From NCBI GenBank assembly GCA_033060915.1, contig CM065379.1, positions 30,144,318-30,208,317 of the forward strand: DNA of 64,000 nucleotides, written 5' to 3'. The position numbers were made by a program, and so were the translations under genes. The notes below the pieces were generated by a model. It did not search any database. It was not told the DNA's origin and saw only the letters and a program-made list of their open reading frames with translations. Below, piece by piece: positions 1 to 9,850 of this stretch. Each line of letters opens with the position of its first letter. Position 1 is the first letter of the stretch. This DNA is from Euryodendron excelsum (taxonomy: Eukaryota > Streptophyta > Magnoliopsida > Ericales > Pentaphylacaceae).

Positions 1-2104
1 TCTTCTTCCTAGAAAAACTCTTTCCAAGAACTCTTTCCAAAAACACCTTCAAATTCACTTTCTAAAAACACTCCCTAAATGCTTTTCTAAAAATTTGCTT
101 TCCAAAAACTCCTCTCTAGGATTTCTTTCTAAAAATCTCTCTTTCTAAAAACTCACTTTTCAAAAATCTCTTTCCTCAGAGCCTAAGTTTAATCTTAGAA
201 CCCACAGTTAGGCAACCCTAATTTTCCTTCCCAAAAACATGATTTCTAATCCCTTATTTTGGCATCAAAACCTAGGTTTTCAAAATCTCTTGTTTTCTAC
301 ATCAAAATTATATACATTTCCAAAACCTATTTTCTACGTCAAAACTATAGTTCTTCAAAATCTAGGGTTTCTAAAACTTCCCTTTCCAAATCCATGTCAA
401 ATCCAATTTTCTCTTTAGGAAACCAAATCCAATCTCCCCATTTAGGAAACTAGATCCTATCCTTCGTTTTTTGAAACAAAATCAAAACATTTCTTTTTAG
501 AAACAAAATTCAATCCCTTGTTTTAGGAAATAGGAATCTCATTCCTTCCAAACCCAAATCTTTCCTAATTCAATTCCTTCCTAATCTAGTACTTTCTTAA
601 ATCTTAAGTTTCCTAAACTTAAACTTTTAAATCTTTCCTTAAACTTTAAGCTTTCAAACCTTTCTTAATTTCATCCCTTTCCAAATCTTAACTTTCCAAA
701 TCTAAGTTTTCAAACTCTTCTTAAACTCAAAACCTTTCCTAATTTCAAGAATTTCTAAAACTCAAACTTTGAATCTTTCTAAAATTCTAAACTTCAAATC
801 TTTCCAAATCTAAAAGTTTCTAAATTCGAAACTTTCTAAATTCTAAACTTTTCAACTTTCAAAACTTCCCCATTTCAAAACATTCTAAATTCAAAACTTT
901 CCAATTTCAATACTTTCTTAAAACGAAACATTTCCTAATTTCAAAACTTTCCTAATTCGAAAACTTTCCTAAATTGAAACTTTCCTAAAATGAAACTTTT
1001 CAAAAATGACACTTTCCTATTTTGAAAATTTCCTAAATCAGACCTTTCCTAATTCAAACCCTTCCTAAATCCAATCTTTCTTCGATCTTCCAAGTCCAAC
1101 ATTCAAGTCAAGTCTTTCTTAATCTCGAGTCCTTTCTAAATCCTATCTTCCTAGGTCTAGGGTCTCTATTCTTCCATTTCAAATTCCAATCTTCTATTCT
1201 AAATTCAAATCAAATCCAAATTCAGATTCAATTTCTTTTTCCAATTAAACCTTCTATTTTCTATCGGACTCTTGTCCGAACTACGACTGACCTGATTCTT
1301 CAAAAATGATACATAGGCAACCCTCATGGGTGCGGTCATAACCTTTTTTAAGCTTCTATTTCCACTACTTCTTTCAAATCTCCAATTCTACAATCTTCTT
1401 CAAGTTTCTAATTCCATGATCTATTTCAAACTTCCAACTCCAAATTTCTATTTCCAAATCTCTATTTCCAATTTCTCAAACTTTTCAATTCCCTAATTCT
1501 TTTCAAATCTCTCTTAAATCAAATCATTTTCTTTCCAAATCTATTTTCCAACTTTCTTTTCTTGCACTTACATCTTATGCATTATTCTTTTCAAAATCTT
1601 TTCTAAAGTGGATAGGATTGAACATTTGTTAGTTGAAGACTCTTATAGGTGAATCTAGGGTAAATAGATATGTAGGTACCGCAAGGGCGGGGTAGGGTGA
1701 TGACTTAGTGCGTCTTCCCTACACGTAACCAACCTCCGAACCTAGGATCACTGTTTTCAAAGACCAAAATAGAGTTTAATTTCAAAAAGGGCTTAAATGT
1801 TTTCTAAAGGTTGCCAAACAACCTGTTTTCCTAAAAACCCCCTCTTGAGGAAGTATTTTTAAAATCATTTTAAAAAACCCTAAGTGTAGTCCTCGGATTA
1901 TGCTTAGTTTTTAGGTGACCTGACTCACCTTAATCAAGGTAGGTGGCGACTCCAAATGTTTTTCAAAAGCCCTTTATTCAAAAGAATTTTCAACTCAAAC
2001 ATAATCGCACTCATTCTTTTAGGAGGGTGAGTTCTAACGAGAGGGTACAGTGTTTTTCCTGCTTATGTGTGTTTTCCTCGTGTGCAAAAAATCTGGGCAC
2101 AATA
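1..2104 (+). repeat. 5' LTR of element A (3' portion only)
   Basis: Homologous to the last 2.1 kb of the LTRs at 2473-7931 and 14360-19918. It begins inside the G-poor tract of short degenerate repeats and continues through the conserved terminal block from about 1263. It ends at a degraded version of the family's ...GCGCGACA terminus (GCACAATA), where every difference is a transition expected from methyl-CpG decay. The primer site follows after two bases. Confidence 0.9.
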
Positions 2105-2106
2105 GC

Positions 2107-2124
2107 TGGCAACTCCACTGGGGA
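2107..2124 (+). promoter_or_regulatory. Primer-binding site (tRNA-Arg type), element A
   Basis: TGGCAACTCCACTGGGGA differs by one G-to-A change from TGGCGACTCCACTGGGGA, the exact complement of the 3' end of a plant tRNA-Arg. It lies two bases after the LTR end. A tRNA-Arg primer is characteristic of Ogre-type Tat elements. Confidence 0.9.
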
Positions 2125-2472
2125 CACTTAGAGGGTTAGGCCTTAGTCATGTCTCTTTACCCTTCACCCATGTAGAGTCTTCAATTAACTTGTTCAATCC
2201 TATTCACTTTAAATTTTCAAAATTGTTTTAAAAAAAAAACATGCATTTGTTCATATTATCTTATATTAAGTTTGCCATTCACATACTAACTCTTGCATCT
2301 TTGTTTTGTAGATGCGCCTTTTGTTTAAATTTTAACTGCCATGCATGAATGTGATGAACAGGATGAATGGGAGTTATTGGGCTCTTTCCTCTGCTTTCAA
2401 AAATCACACACATACTGCATGTGCACTTGCATTCTGCATACTTGCATTTTATCTTGATATGTCATTTCTAGA
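2125..2472 (+). other. Untranslated leader of element A, first part
   Basis: Matches, in reverse complement, the leader of element D next to its primer site (about 45300-45632). The two share the stretch beginning TTAGAGGGTTAGGCC and a later 'cacacatactgcatgtgc' stretch. No coding signal. The solo LTR interrupts it after position 2472 and it resumes at 7937. Confidence 0.75.
2468..2472. repeat. Left target-site duplication of the solo LTR
   Basis: ctaga immediately before TGTAAGC; its partner is ctagt at 7932-7936. Confidence 0.8.
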
Positions 2473-2654
2473 TGTAAGCACCCCATTTTTGACCGCTCGG
2501 CAGTTTACGCTCCGTCCAGACTTGTACTCAAGTCAATATGGACGTATTCCAATCGAAACCAACTTTCTAAGTCCCAAATCTCGTCTATCCATCGCTTCGT
2601 GGGCCAGCCAGGCCCAAATAGAAGCAAAATGACCAAAATGCCCTTGGGGGCATT

Positions 2655-3190
2655 GTTCTTTCCAATTCCAACTCCAACCCCTCTCTCGAGACAGTTGATT
2701 CCTCGAGACGGTAAATCTACTCCAATCAAGCACGCCTTTCCGAAGACGATAATTCCCCTTTCCAATTCTAACTCCAACCCCTCTCTCGAGACAGTTGATT
2801 CCTCGAGATGGTAAATCTACTCCAATCAGGCGCGTCTTTCCGAAGACGACAAGTCCCCTTTCCAATTCCAATCCCTCTTTCGAGATAGTTTATTCCTCGA
2901 GCCAGTTCCAAATCAGGCACGTCTTTCCTGAGATGACAAGTCCCCTTACCAATTCCAATCCCTCTTTCGAGACAGTTTATTCCTTGAGATGGTTCCAAAC
3001 CAGGCACGTCTTTCCGGAGATGATAAGTCCCCTTTCCAATTCCAATCCCTCTCTCGAGAAAGTTTATTCCTCGAGACGGTTCCAAATCAAGCACGTCTTT
3101 CCGAAAATGATAAGACCCCTTTCCAATTCTAATCCCTCTCTCAAGACAGTTTATTCCTCGAGACGGTTCGACATGTTTTTCCAAGAAAAT
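2655..3190 (+). repeat. Minisatellite in U3 of the solo LTR
   Basis: About six tandem units of roughly 75-100 bp. Each carries a TCTCGAGA-like palindrome, a CCTCGAG box, a CACGTCTTTCCG-like box and a stretch resembling 'cccctttccaattcc'. The repeats hold several reading frames open on both strands, so those frames are repeat artefacts, not genes. Element D has two to three copies of a related unit (38130-38280 and 50820-50990). Confidence 0.85.
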
Positions 3191-3599
3191 CTCTTTGAAA
3201 CGGTAAGTCCCTTTAAACCTATCGACCGGGACGAGACCCCAAGTCCCCTAGATGGTAGAACGGTCCACCTTTGGCGCCTGCTAGCCCGCCAATGTAGAAA
3301 TGTTCGTTTAGGCACGCCTTCCGAGAAAGTTGACTTCTCAGGCCCTAAGTCCCTTTAGCAGCTTCCCGAGATCAAGCAGTCTCAGGAATGATCGCGAACC
3401 GTCAAAGTAGCAGAAATACTCGCAAACATCACAACCGTTAGAGTAGCGGAAATACTCGCAAACAGGTCGATATAGGGAATTGCTAACAAACCCCTGTATC
3501 AAGCGACCGCCGTCAGAGTGGCGGAAACACTCAAAATCCAGGTCAACACCGGTACCTGCTAGCCCACTTCGGTAAAAAATGACCAAACTGCCCCTTGGG

Positions 3600-4160
3600 C
3601 CTTTTTTGAGACTTTCTGGTCAAGATGACTATTTCGCCCTTAGGCATCCGAATGCCCCGGGAACCACACCGGCTCTAAGTATCAAACTGGTAACCTTCTG
3701 AGAATGCTTCTAATAGTATTCCCAATCTTCCTCTGTCTTCCTAGATCATTCCGAGTTAATTCCGACAAACCCGTACAAAATGACCGTTTTGCCCCTGGTG
3801 GGCCGGTCTCCTTTTCTGACCACACCGGCTCTGGGTATCAAACCGGTAACCTCCTGAGAATGCTTTTTATAGTTTCCTCAACCTTTCTTTATCCTTTCGG
3901 ATCATTCCGAGTCAGTTCCGGCAAACCCAGTGCGAAATGACCGTTTTGCCCCTAGTGGGCCGGTCTCCTTTTCTGACCACACCAGCTCTGGGAATCAAAC
4001 TGGAAACCTTTAGAAACATTCTGAATAATGTTTCCAAATCTCGAGTCTTCTTCTGGGACAATCTGAGTCCGTCCAGGTAGCTTTCCTGCCCGATTGACCG
4101 TTTTGCCCCTAAAGGACCAGTCAACCCTTCCGACACATCCTGTCCTCATTTTCCAAGTCA
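3600..4160 (+). repeat. About 156-bp tandem repeats in U3 of the solo LTR
   Basis: Three diverged copies. The landmark 'ctctgggtatcaaac' or close variants recurs near 3672, 3829 and 3986, followed each time by a 'ccgttttgcccct' stretch. The same repeat has other copy numbers in the other Ogre LTRs here. Confidence 0.8.
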
Positions 4161-4354
4161 AATACCTCTAAGATGCTATTCTAAGTGTTCCTGCTCTTTT
4201 TCAGCCTTTCGAACCATTCCCGGTCCCTTAAATCATTCCTAGACTTTCCGGAGTCACTCCTAGTGAAGCCAGGCTAAAAATTGCGTGGTAGTCACTAGTA
4301 CAGGCGCCCAAATCTAGTCAAAGATACATTGCTTGCCAACCTTAAATATTTCCT

Positions 4355-4445
4355 AAATGGCTAGCGCCACTAGTAGTGGCACCAAGCCAAAAAAATGGCC
4401 TAGTGCCAGTGTAAGTTTTGGCCTGGCGCCACTACAACAGGCGCC
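4355..4445 (+). promoter_or_regulatory. Palindromic GGCGCC / ACTAGT boxes upstream of the TATA box (solo LTR)
   Basis: Repeated AGCGCCACTAGTAGTGGC-type palindromes separated by 'ccaagccaaaa' linkers, ending about 20 bp before the TATA box. The same arrangement occurs in the other Ogre LTRs. Its position suggests a promoter-proximal element; this is inference. Confidence 0.55.
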
Positions 4446-4461
4446 CGTGCATTCCTCTCTC

Positions 4462-4469
4462 TATAAATA
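4462..4469 (+). promoter_or_regulatory. TATA box of the solo LTR
   Basis: TATAAATA in the context CTCTCTATAAATACAGAGCC, conserved at the same place in LTR A3 (16722) and on the minus strand in C and D. This marks the U3 promoter. Transcription would start about 30 bp downstream. Confidence 0.75.
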
Positions 4470-4552
4470 CAGAGCCTCTTTCAGCATGAAAGAGGTCCGC
4501 AAACTCAGTCTAAAAACACCAATATTCGATATACAGAGCTCGAACACTCCCT

Positions 4553-4605
4553 AAACCCTAGCTTCCTTAGGTTTTCCAAACCCTAGCCACCATACACAAA
4601 CCCTA
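4553..4605 (+). promoter_or_regulatory. Telo-box cluster in the LTR leader (solo LTR)
   Basis: Three AAACCCTA motifs start at 4553, 4578 and 4598, about 90-140 bp after the TATA box. Telo-boxes are known plant promoter/5'UTR elements bound by TRB-type proteins. Confidence 0.55.
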
Positions 4606-5339
4606 GCCTTACATACACTCATACACACCCCTACACACTTATACACTAGCCTCCAACCCTCCTTGGAAGACTTGAAGAGCTGCAATCTGAAGTTTGAAGA
4701 TTGAAGACAACTCTTGAGGATTAAAGACGAAGATCAAAATGAAGACCGAAGACAAGCAAGCACGCAAAATAAACAAGACACAAGGTAGGCTTTCATTTTA
4801 CGTTTTTGCACTCCCCCTCTCTCTTCTCTTTCCTAACCCACTTGGGTTTTCTCTATTTTAATCCCCCATCTCTTTCCCTCCCTTTCTTTGCATGCTTGAA
4901 ACAAGGGGACTCCCGATCCATGTGTAGGATTAGACTATCAGTGGATCACCGTGTCGGGGGCTTTCCTTTAGGCTAACCAGAGACCACGTGGGTTCGGACC
5001 CCTTGATTACGTGGTGAAGCCTTAACCTTGTATGTTCACAACCCCAAATTTGCATTGCGTATATCATAATCTTGCAACTTCCAAAAACCGTTTTTAAACT
5101 CGTTTTCAAAGCTTGCATTAAACTTGTTTTCAAAATTGCATCAAAATCTCTTTTTTTTCAAAACATGTTTTCAAAATCACAATCCTAGGGTGATTCTAGC
5201 TTTTCCATGGCTAGGGTTGCTTTAGGAAAGTGTTACATTTAAAGTGACTTTTATGGTCCATATTTTCAAATCTTGTTGTTTTCAAAACTACTTTCCTAAA
5301 GTGGTTCTAGCCTTCTTATGGTTAGAATTGCTTTAGGAA

Positions 5340-7075
5340 AGTGTGACATTTTTATACCTTCTAAAAGCTCTCCTTTCAAAAATCTCTTCCTAAAAATCTC
5401 TTGTTCAACATACTTTCCTAAAACTCTCCTTTCCAAAGTTGTTTTCAAAAATTCCCTCCAAAAATTTATTTTTCAAAACTCCCTTTTTCAATTCCTTTCC
5501 AAAATACTCTCCTCCAAAATCTACTTTCTAAAAACGCTCCCTAAAAATCTTTTCAAAAACTTCTCTCCAACAATCTCCTTCCAAAAATCTTTCTAAAAAA
5601 CTCTCTTTCCAAAATCTTCCCTCTAGAAACTCCTCTCTAGGATTTCCTTCGAAGAACTTGTTTTCAAAAACACACTTTCCAAAAATCTCTTTCCTTAAAG
5701 CCCAAGTCAAGCCCTAGGGCCACAATTAGGAAACCCTAATTTTCTTTCCAAAACATGGTTTTCAAACTTGCCTTAAAATCTAGGTTTCCAAAATCTCTCT
5801 TTTCACATCCAAACTCTACATATTTCCAAAACCTATTTTCTACGTCAAAACAATAGTCTTCCAAATATAGAGTTTCTAAGACCTCCTTTTCCAAATTCTT
5901 GTCAATTCCAATCTTCCCTTTAGAAAACCAAATCTAATCTTCCCGTTTAGGAAATTAGATACAGTCCTCTATTTTTGGAAATAAAATCAAACATTTCTTC
6001 TTAGAAACAAAATCCAAGCACTTCCTAATCCAACTATTTCTTAACTCAATTCCTTCCTAATCTTCTACTTTCCTAAATCTTAACTTTTCAAAACTTGAAC
6101 ACAAAAATCTTTCCTAAATATTAAAATTCAATTTTCAAACCTTTCCTAATTTAACTTTTTTCTAATTCTACCCATTTTCAAATCTTAACTTTTCAAATCT
6201 AAGTTTTCAAATCTTTCCAAAATTTAACCTTTCCTAATCTCAAGATTTTCTAAAACTCAAACTCTAAAACTTTCTAAATCTTAAACTTTCTAAATTTCAA
6301 ATCTTTCCAAATTCAAAACTTTCTTAAGTTAAAACTTTCTAAACCCAAATCTTTTCAAAATCCTAACTTTCTAAATTTCGAATCTTTCCCAAATTCAAAG
6401 CTTCCTAAATTCAAAACTTTCTTAAGTTAAATCTTCCTAAACCTCTAACTTTTCTAAATTCTAAACTTCCCTAAACTTCAAATCTTTCTAAATCTAAAAC
6501 TTTCTAAACTCAAAACCTTTTTATTTTCGAAACTTCCCTATTTCAAAACATTCCAAATTCGAAACTTTCCTATTTTGAAAACTTTCTAAATTCGAAACTT
6601 CCTTAAGTTAAAACTTTCCTAAATCAAAATTTTCCTAAAGTAAAACCTTCCCTTTTTCAAAATTGTCCTAATTCAAAACTTTTCTAAGTTAAAACTTTCC
6701 TAAGTTGAAACTTTCTTAATTCAAAACTTTCCTAATTTCGAAACTTTCTTAATTTGAAAACTTCCCTAATTGAAAGCTTTCCTAATTCCAAAACTTTCCT
6801 AAAATGACACTTTCCTAATTTGAAACTTCCCTAATTTGAATCTTTCCTAAATCTAGTCTTTGTTAATCTTTCCAAGTCCAACTTTCGAGTCAAATCTTTT
6901 CTAAAATCCTTCTAAGTCAAGTCAAATCTTTTCTAAGTCTCAAGTCTTTCTAGGTTTCCTAAAACCAAGTCCTTCAAAACCAATCTTTTAAAATCTTCCA
7001 ATCAAAGTTCAATCTCTCAATCTTCTAATCCAATTTCCAATTCAATCACTTTCTTCCAATCAACTCTTCTATTTT
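5340..7075 (+). repeat. G-depleted tract of short degenerate repeats (solo LTR)
   Basis: About 1.7 kb made of variants of a 10-14 bp word such as 'aaactttcctaa' or 'ttcaaaactttc'. The sense strand has very few G residues. No coding potential; the open frames here are due to composition. Equivalent tracts lie in every Ogre LTR of the window. Confidence 0.8.
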
Positions 7076-7931
7076 CTATCGGACTCTTGTCCAAACTACG
7101 ACTAACCTGATTCCTCCAAAAAGATACGTAGGCAACCCTCATGGGTGTGGTCACAACTTCTTTCAAATTTCAAATTTCAAATTCCTCCATATTTTCCAAA
7201 TCTCAAATTCTACAATCTTTTCAAATCTCCAATCTATTTTCAAACTTCCAATTCCAAATTTCTATTTTCAAATCTCTATTTTTAATTTCCAAAACTTTCT
7301 TTCCAAATTCAAACTTCCATCTTCTCCTTTTCAAATCAAATCAATTTGTTTCCAAATCTATTTTTCAACTCTCTTATCTTGCACTTGCGTATTATGCATC
7401 ATGTTAGTTTCTTTTCAAACATTATTTTCCAAAGTGAATAGGATTGAACAATAGTTAGCTGAAGACTCTCATAGGTGAATCTAGGGTAGATTGACATGTA
7501 GGTACCGAAACGGCGGGGTAGGGTGATGGCTTAGTGCATCTTCCCTACACGTAACCAACCTCCGAACTTAGAATCACTGATTTCAAAGACCAAAAAAGGA
7601 GTTATTTTTCAAAAAGGGCTAAATGTTTTCTAAAGGTTGCCAAACAACCTGTTTTCCTAAAAACCCTCTCTTGAGGTGATATTTTCAAAATCGTTTTCCA
7701 AAAACTCTAAGTGTAGTCTTCGGATTATTCTTAGTTTTAGGTGACCTAACTCACCTTAATCAAGTTAGGTGGCGAGTCCAAAACTTTTTCCAAAAGCCCT
7801 TTATTCAAATTAATTTTCAATTCAAACCTAGTCACACTCATTCTTCTAGGAGGGTGAGTTCTAACGAGAGAGTACATCATTTTTCCCGCTTGTGTGAGTA
7901 TTCCTCGAGTGCAAAAAATCTGGACGCGACA
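7076..7931 (+). repeat. Conserved terminal block of the solo LTR
   Basis: The best conserved part of the family. It starts at a TCGGACTCTTGTCCAA hairpin and includes the 'acgtaggcaaccctcatggg' stretch, the 'gtagggtgatggc' box, an ACCTAAC...GTTAGGT stem and a TGGCGA(G)TCC primer-site mimic. It ends in GCGACA. Confidence 0.75.
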
Positions 7932-7936
7932 CTAGT
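7932..7936. repeat. Right target-site duplication of the solo LTR
   Basis: ctagt immediately after ...GCGACA; one mismatch to the left copy at 2468-2472. Confidence 0.8.
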
Positions 7937-9640
7937 TAGAAAGAGGGAATGGCATATAGGTTATGGGCAAGATGCTGTGTCAGTTTCTTCTCCTACGGCC
8001 TCTTGATGGTTCCCCCGCTCGGATCACCAACCAATCATGGCACCACCTCGGGGAGTGGACCTAGGTTTGAAGATTCGGGGACCGAGCCTTTTTAGGATGC
8101 ATTAGTCAACCCTCAACCTCATGCTCATATAGACACCATGCATAGCCGAACCTCTGCCGAATTTAAGACACGCGCACCGTTTTCTAAAACCATGGAGAAA
8201 AGGGTGACTGCTCTTATTTTCATTTATACCTGTCTGTTCCTGTTGTTATAATGACTGTATTCATACTGTTATAATGACTGTCTAATTGCTCATACATGCA
8301 CATGTACTTCAGTCATATACTTTATGCTTCCACTTTTATACATTTCATATTCCATGTCAAGACAAGAGTTCCAAGTAACTCGAGTCACTGCATTCTTATG
8401 CATATGATCAACCCTAAAGAGAGTGACACCTAGTTCACTCTCCCTTGCATTAAACCTACCTAAACCCTAAGGGTTCCCACGTAACCCTTAGAACTCGTGG
8501 CATGCACATCAATTCATTCTATAAGAGGGGCCCCAATCCCTCTATGCTCACGGAGATAGGGTTGCCAAGAAGACAAGGGCAATCGATCAATAAGGTCTCT
8601 CAGCGACCTCCTCAACGTCGAATCCAATGAAGGCAAATCCAAAGACTCTAGAGTAGTTTAGGATTCCTTATGTAAAATTAGATAGCTGGAAATCCAAAGA
8701 AACATGTTCCTCCTCCCCTCATCAAAATGTATTTTAATTCTTCGGTATCTTAAATCCAAAAGTTAAATGTACTTCTTTATTTCTTGCTAATGAATGAATG
8801 GATGAACAGATGAATGGATAAAGGTTCCCACTTGACGTTAAGGTATCTGCATATAGGGGCAAATCCCCTATCTCTAAAAGTGAGTAAATACATCATGTTT
8901 AGTTCTTCTCTCAAGTAGGGGCACCTCTAGGACATGCATTGCATAAAAATTTTCAAATCAAGGCACTAACTTCTCTTTTGTTTTTGTCTTCTATCCTCCC
9001 CCTCCTCATCTCCAAGTACCCAGAGAACCGAAGACAGAAGCAAGACAAGAAGGGGGTTTTTCTAAACCATTCATTTATTGTGATCATACTACTCACATGT
9101 TCACTTTTATTATATTCATGCATCTATATCCATTCAAGACAAGAGTTCCAAGTTACTCAAGTCACAGCATTCTCATGCATCTAATCAACCGTAGAGAGAA
9201 AGAAGCAATCCAATCTCATGTTAATCGAACCTACCAAAACTCTTATGGGTTCTTAAACCCTAAAGATTCATGGCATGCATAGAACCATATCCCGAGAGAG
9301 GCCTAAATCTCTCTCAGTCCATGGAGATGGGATTGCCCAAATAAGGAAACATCAACCGGCCCATGTCAAAGAGGTATTGTATTGCATAATCGTGGCAAAA
9401 CCCCACCTCCAAAATGGACTTGTTATCATGCATAGATTACCTCAAAGAAGGGACCTTCATAAGACATGCATCGCATAGAACCCCCAACTCCACAAGCTGA
9501 CTGCATTCTGTTGTTCTTTTTCCTTTTTGTAGGTTAGAGAGCACGACTGAATTCTTGGAATCCCTCTAGCACCTCACCAGATTCAAACTCGTGGGAGGAT
9601 AAGCCTGGTTGTTAGAAGAGGCTAAACCTACATCAAGGAG
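7937..9640 (+). other. Untranslated leader of element A, second part, with an internal duplication
   Basis: Homologous to the leaders of D (43700-45262) and C (30700-31740). Two diverged copies of a unit of several hundred bases occur. 'aagacaagagttccaagt' occurs near 8359 and 9138, each followed by a related ATGCAT-rich stretch and an 'agacatgcat' landmark (8932 and 9463). No gag appears where C has one. Confidence 0.7.
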
Positions 9641-9850
9641 CAAGAAGAACTAACCATCCATCTGCAAGACGTTACCTCTCTGCCATACCGCGATAATCAC
9701 TGTCCATGCAGAAAAAGGCTTCATCGTTTGTAAAGTTCTGTTAGACACGTGCATTACTACAAAAGAATCTTCTAACTTCCGAATGTATGCCAAACACCGC
9801 AAGAGATCTGTCAATCTGCCCTCCGTCGTTTGGTGATACACCCGAAGAAT
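9640..9850 (+). pseudogene. Conserved interior fragment of unknown origin (element A)
   Basis: Matches D at 43360-43600 (opposite strand). In D the element-sense frame is open for about 60 codons (reading 'LTIHLQDITSM...'); in A the same frame is shifted. The antisense frame is also open in both. I do not recognise the product. It could be a remnant of a gag-protease region or chance openness. Confidence 0.35.

Larger units (their letters stand above)
2473..7931 (+). mobile_element. Solo Ogre LTR inserted in the leader of element A
   Basis: A complete 5459-bp LTR starting TGTAAGCACCCC and ending ACGCGACA, with no internal region attached. The flanks are ctaga on the left and ctagt on the right, a 5-bp target duplication with one mismatch. 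Removing the LTR rejoins leader sequence that is continuous in element D (rightward homologue near 45262-45275). A solo LTR is the usual product of recombination between the two LTRs of a full element. Confidence 0.92.

Noticed and set aside
2505..3184. Long open frames on both strands in the solo LTR U3 (e.g. with the repeated EPSRGINCLERG pattern)
   Set aside because: They are translations of the CTCGAG minisatellite, repeat with its period, and have no counterpart in LTRs lacking the array.
4551..4610. Interstitial telomere repeat
   Set aside because: AAACCCTA motifs are spaced 20-25 bp apart with unrelated sequence between them, so they are telo-box motifs rather than a telomeric array.
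4960..5030. tRNA-like look of the leader around GTGGGTTCGGACCCC
   Set aside because: Resembles a T-arm/B-box, but no matching acceptor, D-arm or anticodon arm can be folded at proper spacing.
4930..5133. Antisense LTR ORF with EHTRLRLHHVIKG and EPTWSLV, also open at 48468-48686 in D
   Set aside because: The sequence is homologous because both are LTR leaders. In A3 the same frame is broken, and no family is recognised. Coding selection is not supported.
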